Assembly: GCA_964016875.1 (NCBI GenBank)
Contig: OZ024721.1
Span: 42,367,088-42,431,087, forward strand
Origin: Fallopia convolvulus
Taxonomy: Eukaryota > Streptophyta > Magnoliopsida > Caryophyllales > Polygonaceae
DNA: 64,000 nucleotides
Direction: 5' to 3'
The stretch's first letter is position 1. The number at the start of each line of letters is the position of its first letter. The notes below the pieces were generated by a model that searched no databases, was not told the origin of the DNA, and worked only from the letters and a program-made list of their open reading frames with translations. The translations under genes were made by a program, and so were the position numbers. Shown piece after piece: positions 11,509-22,870 of the stretch.

Positions 11509-12069
11509 AAATGGCCGATTGGTATTTTAAAGTGATGGTTTTGTACAATTGGGTATTTAAAAAAAGGGTTATGCCATATTAGTATTAAAAATCTTAAAAC
11601 CGGTCAATTAAGTATTCTATTTCAAAAAAACATCGGTTCACTACCCAAGTATTATTGTATAATTGAAAAATTAAGCAATTCTCATTAAACCGAATACAGA
11701 ATATGTAGGTGATGCAATTCTTCAACAACAAATTGTAAGACTTGTGCTTAAAACCCAAGTGTTCAACAATTTCCAATCGATCAAGAGCCAATTGATGGAC
11801 GAGATCTAATCTGACCTCCAGATCTCAAATTATCCGATTATGGCGATCAACATAAAAAGGGAATGGTTCAAAGACCGGTTAAAAAATTTTTAAATAAGCT
11901 TTAATATAATGAAAATCGGTTTTATGAAGGTGAACCCATTTTTCTTACAAATAGTACTTAAATGTCCCGGTTTGGATTTTATAATACTCAAATGTCATAA
12001 GTTTTTTTTAATACCCAATTGTCCAAACTCTAAACCCATTACTTTTAAATACCAATCCAGTATTTCGGC
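11509..12069. mobile_element. Inverted-repeat element (MITE-like), about 0.56 kb
   Basis: The left end (GGCCGATTGGTATTTTAAAG, 11513 on) and the reverse complement of the right end (GGCCGAAATACTGGATTGG...) are related, and both continue with an ACAATTGGGTATT motif. The direct repeat CTAGTAT lies at 11502-11508 and 12070-12076. It has no coding capacity. The superfamily is uncertain; a duplication of 7-9 bp would fit hAT or Mutator. Confidence 0.55.
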
Positions 12070-12076
12070 CTAGTAT

Positions 12077-13714
12077 GAATTATGCGAGAAGACGAGGAAA
12101 AGCTAACATATGTCCTTCTCAAAGTTATATTAATGAGCAAGCAATCTCTCAAAGTTATATTACAATTTATAGCATAATTTAGGGAGCTAAAAATGGAAGA
12201 TGTGTTTCTCAAAATGAAAAGAATGCAAAAGGAAGAGGAAAAACTAACATATGTCCTTCTCAACAAGCAAATTGACCTAAATACAATGTTCTTGCATATT
12301 GGTTCTGCAATTAATTTCTTTGGTTTGTTATTTGCTTCTTTATTATATTTTTTTGTTGTTTTTGTCAACAACCAACCCATGATATGGTGAAAGCACACGA
12401 GAACAACTTACATTTTCAACAAAAGAAGAATCAAGATTTGCTTAGTGTATGGACAATGGTAAGTTGTTTGTGGTGGAGTAAACTTGATTTATGGAATTTT
12501 GTACTTGAGTACATGCTAGATAGGACGAGTCACTAATTTTCGTGCATTTTGACGGCAGTCTTCAGTTGGAATTGTATAGTTGTGATTCCATGTCAAGAAG
12601 CATTCTTCCATCTCTTTTCCACTTCTTGCTTTAAAGAGACATCTTCCTTAAGCTAACAAATATCATCTTTTATTCTCTTTATCTTATGAGAAAAATACCA
12701 CAATAGTCCTATTTTCAATAATTTATTCCAAAAATATACCCCACCCCTATTTCTTTTTCAAAACTAAACCTTTTATTTAAAAAAATACCAAACTACTCCT
12801 AAATACAAATAATTAAATAATTATAATAGATAATTAAAATTCTTATATTTTCCATATTCACTCCACCATTCTCTCAATTCTTTCTTCAAGTGCACCAGAC
12901 TGCTGCCGTTTCAAGCGGATCTCTCGCAATTCCGATGCCTCTCATGCTTTCTTGCTCATCCCACCATCAATTAAATCGATATGTTTTTGTGGATCTCCCG
13001 TGATTCCGATGCCTCTTGTGCTCTCTTGCGGTTCCGGTTCTGATGTATCTCGTGGTGACTTGCCCAACCCACCATCAATTAAACTGGCAATCAGTTAGTT
13101 ATATAATTCATCGACAAACTTAGTGTAAACATGAATTTCATATACTTGATTGGTTATATAAATTATATAAAATTTAATGTAGAACCCATACTAAATTATG
13201 TAATTGATCGGTAAATTAGTGTAAACATGGAATTCATATACTCGATAAGTTACATAAATTATATAAAATTAGTGTAGAACACATACTAAATTATATAATT
13301 GAACAACAACAGTTGGTTGTAAACGTTAATCGGCAAAGTTATATAATTGATAGGTTACATAAATTGCATATACTTGATTAAATAAAATTAGTGTAAACAA
13401 AAATTTAACAATCCGGTATGAGACGTATGAGACTCCCGTCCGATATTAATTAGTATAAATATGAACTATATGTAAATTAGGATCAAGTAAGATTACAATA
13501 AATGTAAAAATGTTTTATTTTGGTTGAAATAAATGTAAAATTATTGTACGGAGAAGAATTGTGCTCAAAGGGATTGATCGGGTCGGATTTTGTGGGATAG
13601 TTAAATCTGTCAATGACCTTTTTTTAGAGTTTGGGATTGAAATTTCGGGTGAGATATGGATATCATTATTAGGGAAAATTTTCAAATTTGGTGGATTGGA
13701 AGATAGAGTCAGGC
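12077..13714. other. Non-coding stretch with local tandem repeats
   Basis: A 65-codon frame at 12193-12390 (MEDVFLKMKRMQKEEEKLTY and one hydrophobic segment) overlaps a local repeat of ACTAACATATGTCCTTCTC and is not convincing. At 12915-13080 a roughly 90-bp unit is duplicated (GATCTC..TTCCGATGCCTC, CCCACCATCAATTAAA). At 13090-13310 an AT-rich unit of about 105 bp (ATAATT..AGTGTAAACATG) is repeated in tandem. Confidence 0.4.
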
Positions 13715-14453
13715 TCTGGTGAAAACATCCCTTACGCTGAGAAATGAGAACATATAGGAGCCATTGGATTAATGCTTTGGACGGTGCGGATTATAAATAG
13801 CCCGTTTAGTGGAAAAACAAAAATAAAAGAGACGGTTCTTTTTTAGTGGCATGGAGTGTAAATTCACTAAAAATTAAAGTGCAAGACTAAAATACCCCTC
13901 ACCCTTCTTTCCCAAACTCACATAGCCCACAAAAGCCTCAATTGCTCGCTTCTTTTTTGTTTGATCGAATTCAAAAGCCGCCATCTCTCCAAGTCTCTCA
14001 TCCTTCTGTCATTCTCTTTCAAAACCTTCAAATCGCTCGAGTATGTTCGATCTTTCTCGATTAATCTTGATTATGCTCTATCTCACTTGATCTCGCCCGA
14101 TTGCGCTCGATCTCACCCGTTCTAATCTACAATGGTGGAACACATTAAAAAGGTATGGACAAATTTCACTTTTCTAAGATTTAGGGTTTAAAGCTCTCAA
14201 TCTTACTCTAAGCTTTTAGATTTAATAGCCTTACTCTAAATTTCGCTATCCGCAAATGCTTTGTGTATTCAACTTGGTTTTTGAATGATTTTGAACTTTG
14301 ACTATATTTATGGGCTTGATTGATGATTCCCTTTAGACATCTTAATTGTTGTACTATGGTGGCAAAAAAACTTGACTAGTATGGGCTTGTTTAGTTTTTT
14401 TATTAGTGTTGCATGATTTAGTGTTTTTTATTTGTTGTTTAAGAAAAAAGATC

Positions 14454-15108
14454 GGATTACATTTGTGTTCCCGAAGTTGTGTTGATGTGATTATTGCTTG
14501 TTTTGTTACTATACTTATTGTTGGTATATTCATCAGTTCTTGGTTCATGGTAATGTTTATGGTTTATGATTTTAAAGGTTGTGGTTCATGACTTATAGGG
14601 TTGTGGTTCATGCTGTGAACTTGGTTGATTTTTGTGGTTTGAACTTGGTTTGTTGTTGTTTAAATTGCATATTTTGGAGGGCCCGCTGAAAAAGATGAAC
14701 CAAAAAGAGAGATTACTAGTAAAAAATACTACATGGCAAGAGCAAAATCCATCCTCCACACGAAAAATACTACATGGCAAGATTACATTTGTGTTCCATA
14801 AGTTGTGTTGATGTAATTATTTCTTCTTTTGTTGCTACACTTATTGCTGGTTTTTTCATCAGTTCTTGGTTCATGGTATTTAATGTTTGTGGAATTGTGG
14901 TTCATGATTTTTAAGGTTGTGGTTCATGGCTTCTAAGGTTGTGGTTCATGTTGTGAACTTGGTTGATTGTTGTGGTTTGAACTTGGTTCATTAATTGTTG
15001 CTTAAACTTCATATTTTGTAAGGCCAATTGAAAAATATGACCTAAAAAGAGAGATTACGAGTAAACATATTACATGGCAAGAGCAAAATCCATCTCCCAC
15101 ATGAAAAG
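14454..15108 (+). repeat. Tandem duplication, about 325 bp per unit
   Basis: Unit 1 (14454-14780) and unit 2 (14783-15108) both run from TTACATTTGTGTTCC through TTCATCAGTTCTTGGTTCATG, repeated GTTGTGGTTCATG, and AAGAGAGATTAC to ACATGGCAAGAGCAAAATCC. The copies are clearly diverged. No coding. Confidence 0.8.
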
Positions 15109-15637
15109 GTTTAGCTTCTTAAACCAATATCTATATGTATACTGCTTGCATCATGTAATAAGGATGCCATAAAGGCTTTGTGCATATTGGTACTGTATGC
15201 TATAGGTGCATATCATCAATTGAACAGAGCACTAATTTATGGTTTAGAGAGGAAAGTCTAGTGAAATTATATCCTTTTTTATTATTTTATTATTGTTCTT
15301 AATTAATTGTTGGTATTGTGCTTTTTTACTATATTCATCTAGTTTTGACAATTTGAAAAATCTGATTAAAACCAAAATGTTGGATTGAGAGGAAAGTGCT
15401 TTTTAATAGTATATGATCAACTATCATTTGATGAATTTTTATTTGCTTGTTTTCAGTTTACGGGTTTCAGTTCCCTATATTTCTTTCATTCTTTCTTATG
15501 ATACTAGTAAATAGACCATATAGTTGACATGAATTATTCGTGTCATTACTTAAAGTTCATAATAATTACACTATTGGTTAATTATTTTGTATACTTAGGT
15601 TCATAATAAGTGTCAATACAATTTATGTCATTTGGTA

Positions 15638-15708
15638 GCCTATTAGCTCAAATGGTAGAGCGATGTGCTTGTGCACATAGATGTGGGTTCAAATCCCACA
15701 TAGGCTAG
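15638..15708 (+). tRNA. tRNA-like sequence (degenerate)
   Basis: A perfect 7-bp acceptor stem (AGCCTAT/ATAGGCT), D-arm GCTC..GAGC, T-arm GTGGG TTCAAAT CCCAC and discriminator A are present. Box A (TAGCTCAAATGG) and box B (GGTTCAAATCC) are recognisable. The anticodon arm ATGTG-CTTGTG-CACAT has a 6-base loop, one short. If TGT is read the anticodon would be UGU (Thr), but the short loop suggests a pseudo-tRNA or a SINE-like promoter. Confidence 0.55.
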
Positions 15709-16037
15709 TTCATCTTATAGTTGAGGTATTTTGGTTCATATAAACTAGTTGTTATTTTGGTTTCATAACTCATGGAAATTTTTTGTTTGGTTTTTGCTTT
15801 TGAAACCTTGAGTTCATAATAGGTCTTTTTTACGGTTCATGTCATTAGTTCATACTAGTTATGTTATTTTAAGTCTTTTGGTTCATGTCAATTGTCCTTT
15901 TGGTTCATGTTTTTGTCAACAAAGGTTCATATTAATTCTTCTTATAGTTCATGTCTTATATTATATACGTGATTTTATTTATTGAGTGTTATGATTCGAG
16001 AGGCAAATACAAAGGAGAGAACATGATTTTACTCTCA

Positions 16038-16108
16038 TAGCCTATGTGAGATTCGAACACACATCATGTGTAATGAACACATTGCTCTTCCATTTGAGAT
16101 AATAGGCT
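16038..16108 (-). tRNA. tRNA-like sequence, inverted relative to the first
   Basis: On the minus strand the same acceptor stem AGCCTAT/ATAGGCT occurs with a D-arm-like TCTC..GAGC (one mismatch). The anticodon arm is ATGTG-TTCATTA-CACAT (7-base loop, anticodon CAU) and the T-arm is GTGTG TTCGAAT CTCAC. It is related to the copy at 15638 but in opposite orientation, 330 bp away. T-stem and D-stem mismatches argue for a decayed copy. Anticodon CAU would be Met if functional. Confidence 0.5.
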
Positions 16109-16627
16109 TCAAAGGTAATTCTGCATATACAATATGACTTGTTTTTTTCAACTAAATAAAATCCAACTATGAGGAAAACTAAATAGAATCCAACTATAAG
16201 AACAACTGAGACTTGTTGATCAAACTCAACAACAAACTTTAAAATTTAATCCATGATTTGTTTTTAGTCACTTCCTCCCCAATTAACATTTTTCTCAAAA
16301 TGATTAATTAAAACTTTTTCAAATACTTTGTAATAGACCTCACATACAAGCAACTTGTCAACACATGTGTCAAAAGAGAAGATAGTGCATCCTATTCTAT
16401 TTCAACTAGAGTCTGCTAATATACTAGAGTGGTGAATCGGTATTGATAAAGCATGATTAGGAAGAAGAAAGTTGATTAGGCATCAAGTGATAATTAGTAC
16501 TCATGAACTACAATTGTTAATCAAACCATCCATCTACCTCATAAATCACATTTAATAGATGATCTAGCCACCTCTTGAATATCAATTACTTTGGCCAAGG
16601 GGGCAAGACAATTGGTAATGCAACAAC

Positions 16628-16795
16628 TGTTCTAAAAGTCCCTTCTAGGCCCCGCCTAGGCGCTTGAAGGTCCTAGTCCGCCTAGCCGTCTAGACCGCCT
16701 GACACCCGTCTAGGACCGCTTAGGCAACCGTTCAGGCCGTCTAGGCATTAGGCGGTCCCTCTCCGCCCAACGTCCACTTAGCATTTTTTAGAACA
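16628..16795. mobile_element. Short GC-rich repeat with inverted ends (CTAGGCG family, copy 1)
   Basis: About 170 bp with termini TGTTCTAAAA and TTTTTTAGAACA. The interior has many CTAGGCG/CGCCTAG words, clearly unlike the AT-rich surroundings. A diverged copy lies at about 35237-35380. Confidence 0.5.
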
Positions 16796-17925
16796 TTGAG
16801 TGCAGCTGGCGTTGGTGACAATGTCAAGCTCAAGCTTGAACTCATGTTTGTTAACACCAATAAAATACATAAGAGTGTCCATGCTAGGAGCGGAAGTGAA
16901 GACAACCTTCTTGGTACAACCCTATACTAGTCAAAGAGCATACAATTTAGCCAAATCATGCCAGCACCAAAGCATTAACTAAGGAACTAGCACCCTCATG
17001 AATTGAAATTGCAAATTAAACCAATAGGGAACACTATTTCAAAATCCGAAACATATAAATCCAACCAAAACAAACCCAAAGAAAGTTGTTTTAATTGTTC
17101 ACAAGGATTCCCATTGTGGTTCATAGCTTTAAACTGTAAGGTTCATTAAAAGTTATAATGCAGTTCATGTAATTTAATGCACTAGATGTGTTAGCTATTT
17201 TATCGAACACATGGTGGGCATCAACCATATTTTTAATTGAATCAGACTAAAAGCTTTTCAACCAATGTGAGTACCAAGCATAATCCTCTTAACTCAAATT
17301 CACAAAATTTCACTTAATTTGATCAGGAAAAACCTAAACCTAGCTAAGCATAAAAATCAATAATCAATCAACGACACTAGAATGAAAGAGCATAAGTTCA
17401 TGGGGATTAATTGTCCAGAAATTGACTAGAATAAACAACAAAGAGGCAAATCGAATTCATGGGGATTAATTGTCTCGAAATTGCAAACACAATGGAAGAG
17501 CATAAGTTCATCAAAATCCATAATGAAACCATAAATCCAGTTTCAAAAACCAAAATCGTTCAAACCTAGATCCATAAGGAGGAGATTTAAGGTTTGTGAA
17601 AGCAGATTGAGGATTGAACATGAATTTTATAGAGTTTCCATAGCAATTAGAAGGTCACTTTCATAGACTAAATGAGATGAGGAGGAGGCTTCAAAAATCG
17701 CCAAAGTTGCGTTGCAGAGAAGAACAAATGAGGAATACAATTTGGGAATAGGGTAAAAGACCAAAATACCCTTTGAGGTATTAAAATAACTAAAAGACAC
17801 ACGTCTAATCCTAACCGTAGATTTGCTCCATCCAACGATTTATAAATGTTCACATTTTACACGTTAACACGTATTCTCATATGATCGCAAATCTTGGAAG
17901 ATATTGGATTTGACCGATTTTGATT

Positions 17926-18720
17926 GATGATGTCCAAAATGGTAAAATAAGAGGTGAGCCCGGGGTACAGAAAAACAAATAGACACAACGGGATTCCCAA
18001 GGATGATTCTGGGGCCCACAACCATACGTCTTTTCATTTTAAACAAACATTCCCATCTCCGCGAGGTCTTCCGAATCCCCGGAGTGGGGTCTAAACCTCG
18101 CCACCGACTCTGCTGACACACCCGCCCACACGGACCACTCACGGATGCCGCTTCCCCGAACCAATCACCGGCTGCCTCATCCCCGAACCAATCAGGAGCC
18201 CCTATCTCGGGCATCCCATATCGGACCTTGGCCAAAACTCGACTCCACAATCTTCTATAAATAGAGGAGAACTTCGTAAGAAGAGGGGGTCGAAAAACAT
18301 CTTGAACTCAAGAACTATCTTGCTCGTTGAAGATCGACGTGATAGAAACATCGTCAAAAGACCTCGCTATAGACAAGTGAAGTCCACAAAAAGACTTCAA
18401 GTCATACAGAGACCTCGCTCACATCAAAGACCGCGCTACACAATCTCACAAGACTCTCTACACCACGCTCTCAGATCCGCCTCGCCTCAAGATCAATCAA
18501 GTGATACTTAGGTGGTAGAATCGTTTAGTAAATAGGAGATCTCGAATACTCATAGGAGGTCTAGGGTGTAAATCTCAATTGCTTGTTGGCCTCGTTGGCT
18601 TGCAACCTCGCTGTAAGGAAAATACAAATAAAGAAGCAAGTGTTTGCACAATCGAATATAACAATCCCGTTTCTTGTCTTCTAGCAAGTTGTTATTTCGG
18701 GTTTCATCATTGATTAGATA
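17926..18720 (+). mobile_element. LTR-like promoter repeat (possible solo LTR)
   Basis: A GC-richer block has the layout of a plant Gypsy LTR: an upstream region with CACCGACTCTGCTGACAC, a TATA box (CTATAAATAGAGG, 18254-18266), then a CT/GA-rich transcribed leader. No protein is encoded; the open frames at 17864-18250 and 18302-18511 look incidental. Ends are uncertain. Weakly inverted GATTGATGATG / CATCATTGATT at about 17922 and 18705 may mark them. Confidence 0.35.
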
Positions 18721-19394
18721 AGGAAGGAGAGATAAATTTTCGGCAGTATATTGAAGAAAGTTTTAAGATTGTATTTTGGTTGTTAATTTAGGATAAGGAA
18801 AAGTTAATATAACAAGATTAAACTATAACAATTATTTTACACAAAATTGTTCTACACAAATGTATGTAGCAAAATTAGCTAATACAAAATTTATGTAATA
18901 AAAATAAAATAAAGTACACTAATTAACCTACAGAGATTAATGTAACATGATTGATCTATATAAATTATTCTACACAAAACTAAACTACATTAAAATTATA
19001 TAGTAAAATTATTTTACACAAAATTTATGTAAAAAAAATAAATTACACGAATTATCATAATAAAAATTAATGTAACAAAATGAACCTACGCGAATATATT
19101 ACACAAAATTTTATTTTTTTGATAAGAAACACACTTCATTAACTAGTAGTCAAATCTGTCTTGATTGCATCATAAAGAGCACTAGGTAAATAAACATTGC
19201 AAGTAGAAAGAAAGATATCTAAAGGCTTCCAACGACTTAAACAAATTTTATGTAACAAAATAAAATCTACATAAAAATTATGGTAACAAACTTAATGTAA
19301 CAAAATCCTAATAAATTTAATGTAACTTATACTAACAATTTTTAGGTATTAAAAGCCTAAGCATTTATGTAGCAAAAGAATAACTACATTAAGT
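18721..19394. other. AT-rich degenerate repeat field
   Basis: Repeated words of the type TGTAACAAAAT, CTACACAAA and ATTAATGTAAC recur from about 18800 to 19390, interrupted by the small LINE tail at 19114-19240. No gene. Confidence 0.45.
19114..19240 (-). mobile_element. Very short LINE 3' tail, minus strand
   Basis: A poly(T) run followed by GATAAGAAACACACTTCATT resembles the 3' ends of plant L1 elements read on the opposite strand. It is flanked by a near-exact direct repeat (ACAAAATTTTAT at 19103 and ACAAATTTTAT at 19241), as expected for target duplication. Only about 125 bp are present, so the copy is almost completely 5'-truncated. Confidence 0.5.
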
Positions 19395-21218
19395 TTGAGC
19401 AATCACACCTCTGCCTCTATGCTATGGTACCCAAATATCGCCACCACACACCATTACACCCCTGATTTGAGCAATCTCATAATTGACAATCTTCCCTATG
19501 GCGGTTCCGATCAAGTTAGCCTCGGCGACGGCTCCCAAATCCCAATTCATAACTACGGTTCCGCTAAACTCTTCTCTCAAAATCAAACTTTTTCTCTTTC
19601 AAATATACTACATACACATGCTATTTCCAAAAATTCACTCTCTGTACAGCAATTTTGCATAGACAATACAGTTTATTTTGAGTTTCATGCTTCTCATTTC
19701 TATGTGAAGGACTCGCAAACGGGAACGCCTCTTCTTCAAGGAGTTGTTGAAGGAGGCATCTACAAGCTGCCCGCCACCACTGCACCACTATCTACCCCAA
19801 CGCATCAACTTTCTCTTACTGCTTTTCCCAATAACGACCTCTGGCATCTTCTTTCGTCTGTCGCAACGTTCATCTTTCCCACAAGAAAGGCCCAAACTCG
19901 TCCCTGCCAATCGTGCTCATGGGCCAAGGCCCACGCACTCCCTAATCCACCCACATCATCCACATCTTCTAAGGCTTTTGAACTATTATTTGTTGATGTA
20001 TGGGGCCCAGCCCAAAACATTTCTCTTAAAAGTAAATAGATTCTATCTTTCTATTGTTGATGATTTTTCCAAATTTATTTGGCTCTTTACTTTATCCACA
20101 AAATCCCTTGTCACATCTACCTTGACTAATTTCATAAAACTTGTTCAAAATCGATTCTCCACAAATATCATAAGCATTCAAACCGACAATGGAACCGAAT
20201 TTAAACCCCTCGAAACCCTTTTTTTCTCAACTCGGCATCACCCGCCGCATTACTTGCCCTTACTCTCATCAACAAAACGGGAGTGTTGAAACCCGACATC
20301 GTCGGATTGTCGACATGGGCCTTACCCTCCTCAAACAAGCCCAACTTCCTCTCCTCTATTGGGATTTCGCCTTTGAAACCGCATCATATTAAATCAATCG
20401 GCTTCCCACTCCCATTCTTCAAAACAAATCCCCCTTTCAAGTCCTTTTCAACTCTATCCCTGTTTACAATTTTCTCAAAGTGTTCGGGTGTCTCACCTTC
20501 CCTAATCTTCAGCCATAAAACCAATTCAAACTCTCTTTTCACTCTACCCCCACTATCTTTTTTGGCTATAGCGGAAATCATAAAGGTTACATTTGTTATG
20601 ATTGGGCCGCCTCCAAATATTACATATCTCGGGACGTGATCTTTCACGAAAATGAGTTTCCCTTCCAATCTAAAAATGGGCCCCCAAATGACTCCAGCCC
20701 AATATCCATTTACTACCCTTCCATATAACAATTCCCTCAGATTCCTCAAATGGGCCCTCTCCTCCCAGCCCAACTCCTATTCCTGATTCCTCTCTCACAC
20801 CCGCTTCTCCCACAAGCCCAACTCCAATTCAATCTTCTCCTCCAACGCCACACTCAACACGGCAATACCTAGCCCATATAATCCCTCTTCACCAGGAACT
20901 AGACATCTTCCACTCCCTCTCCCTCTCTCCCTCTCCAACTACACCAGACACTACCGTCACAACTTCCACCCATCCCATGTTCACTCACCATCGCAACCAA
21001 ATTCACAAACCCAAAATTCGTCTCGATGGAACCGTTCCTTGGCCAAATTCCCCATCATGCTCTCAATCCACTATTGTGCCCGATGAACCCTCAAACTACT
21101 CCGAGGCTTCTCGATATCCCGAATGGCGGCAAGCCATGGAAGCTGAATTCAACGCACTTCTCCACACCAAAACTTGGACCCTTGTGCCTTCCTCACCTCA
21201 CCTCAACATCGCTTGACG
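19395..21218 (+). pseudogene. Copia (Ty1) retrotransposon fragment: protease to start of RT
   Basis: Order of recognisable pieces: decayed protease-type motif LWYPNIATTHHYTPDLSNLI; gag-pre-integrase region (NDLWHLL); integrase core with FVDVWGPAQN, SIVDDFSKFIWLF, IQTDNGTEF and HQQNGSVETRHRRIVDMG; and the linker to reverse transcriptase YPEWRQAMEAEFNALLHTKT (21118 on). A stop at 20037-20039 and several frame changes break it. The zinc finger, most of RT, RNase H and both LTRs are absent. It ends abruptly at about 21218, next to a short GCGGCCAGGGGATGCTA duplication. Confidence 0.85.
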
Positions 21219-21499
21219 GCGATGGAGTTCTGAGGCGGCGGCGGCCAGGGGATGCTACGTTCGTGCGGCCAGGGGATGCTAGGTTTGGACAGCGCGTGAT
21301 GAACTGGTCTTGTCTTTGGGCCTGTTGAAAGACAAGCCCACTAGACAAAAAAAAGAAAAGTACACGCTCGTTATCGGCCCGACTATTTAGTTTCAAATTC
21401 TGGCAGATCAATCCCCCCATATTCCCTTCCCTCCAATTTTCTCCTCCCATCGCTAATCCCCTCTAATTTCTCTCCTCTTCACGCTCCAACCTATGGAGA

Positions 21500-22870
21500 A
21501 TTCTCAGGTAACTTGCAATATCTTTGCGATCTGCATTTTTCCATCTGTGAAATTGAAGTACTGTTTGACAGGATAACTTATGCAATATCCTTACGATTTC
21601 GTTTTGTGTAGGATACGGAAGTTCCTATCCCCAAGGATAAGGAAGTGGAGGTCGATTTTCAGAGCAAAACTACTGCTGTAAGTGCGATCGTGCTTGTCTT
21701 GTGTTAAATTCGTTTTGTGTTCTCTTTGACAGGCTACGGTAGATTCCAAATCTAAGCTCGATTTTGAGAGCAAAACTACGGTTTATTTCTAATTGTGATC
21801 GTGTTCTATTTGGCTTAGTATCTGTGCTTCTCTTCTGTTATGTGTTGATTTCGTTTTGTGCTTTTTGACAGGATGTTGAACGTTCTGAACCTAAGGACGA
21901 TTTGGAGAGCAAAACTAAGGTTCGTTTCTAATTGCGATCCTGTTCTACTTTTTTCATCTGTTGATTTCGTTTTCTGTTTATCTGTTCATTTCGTGTTGTG
22001 TTCTCTCACAAGGTGCTGAAGGTGCTGAATCTAAGGCTGATTTTGGGAGCAAAACTAAGGTTCGCTTCTAATTTTGATCCTATTCTACTTGGCTTAGTGT
22101 TAAATTTGTGCTTCTCTACTTTTTGTCTGTTAATTTCGTTGCTGATTAAGTTTTAGTGCGGGATCTATCTATCTGCTATTGCAACTACTAGCAACTAATT
22201 CTTAGGCTGGGCTGCTAGGGTTACAATGTTCAATTACAATGTTGTTTATACAGTTTAATTGTGGAATTACAATGCTGTTTATGTAGTTTAATTGTGGAAT
22301 TATAATTCTGTTTATACAGTTTAATTGCAGTCTGTTTTGTGATACTTAGATGCGCTTAGTTGTTTGCAATTTATATTAGTCTGCATGTTATGTTTATTTA
22401 CTTTCGTTGGTTTAATGTTAGATCTATCACTAATTAAGTTTTAGTGCGGGATCTACCTATCTGCTATTGCAACTAATAGCAACTAATTCTTAGGCTGGGC
22501 TGTTAGGGTTACAATGTTCAATTACAATGTTGTTTATACGGTTTAATTGTGGAATTACAATGCTGTTTATACAGTTTAGTTGTAGTCTCTTTTGTGATGT
22601 AAAGATGCACTTAGTTGTTTGCAATTTATATTAATCTGCATGTTATGGTACAGAATTCTGGCTCTCACCTTTACAAGCACAAACAAGTTTTAAAGAAGTC
22701 TGTAGATGGTGCTCTTAAGGGTTTGAAGATGGAGGGGCCTGATACTAATGATGAGGTAACCTAGCAATATCCTTGCGATAACTTATGCAAAACTGAAGTG
22801 CTGCTTGACAGGATAACTTATGCGATATCCTTGCGATTTCGTTTTGTGTAGGATACGGAAGTTCCACATC
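21500..22870 (+). repeat. Internal exon-intron duplications in the unrecognised gene
   Basis: The intron-1/exon-2 junction (ATAACTTATGCAATATCC..TTTTGTGTAG|GATACGGAAG, about 21570-21627) recurs at 22813-22865. A tandem intronic repeat of about 300 bp (starting TTAGTGCGGGATCTA) is seen at 22151-22440 and 22441-22650, with AATTACAATGTTGTTTATAC inside both. These duplications explain the serial exons. Confidence 0.75.

Larger units (their letters stand above)
13715..17890. mobile_element. Putative large non-autonomous element rich in GGTTCAT motifs
   Basis: The two margins show weak inverted similarity. The left has GAGAAATGAGAACAT.. CATTGGATTAATG near 13740-13775. The right, reverse-complemented from 17880, has GAGAATACG.., GAACATTTATAAATCGTTGGATGG, then text near 17765 resembling the left TAAAATACCCCT. 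The interior has no transposase. It contains many copies of GGTTCAT/GTTCATG on the plus strand (14540-15960 and 17100-17170), a tandem duplication and two tRNA-like sequences. Boundaries and class are inference. Confidence 0.35.

Noticed and set aside
12193..12390. 65-codon frame with one hydrophobic segment
   Set aside because: It overlaps a local direct repeat and has no homologous motif or splice context.
14454..15108. CRISPR-like array
   Set aside because: Only two long diverged units without spacers, in a eukaryotic genome; it is a simple tandem duplication.
18302..18511. 69-codon Arg-rich frame
   Set aside because: It falls just after the TATA box of the LTR-like repeat, in leader sequence, with no protein family features.
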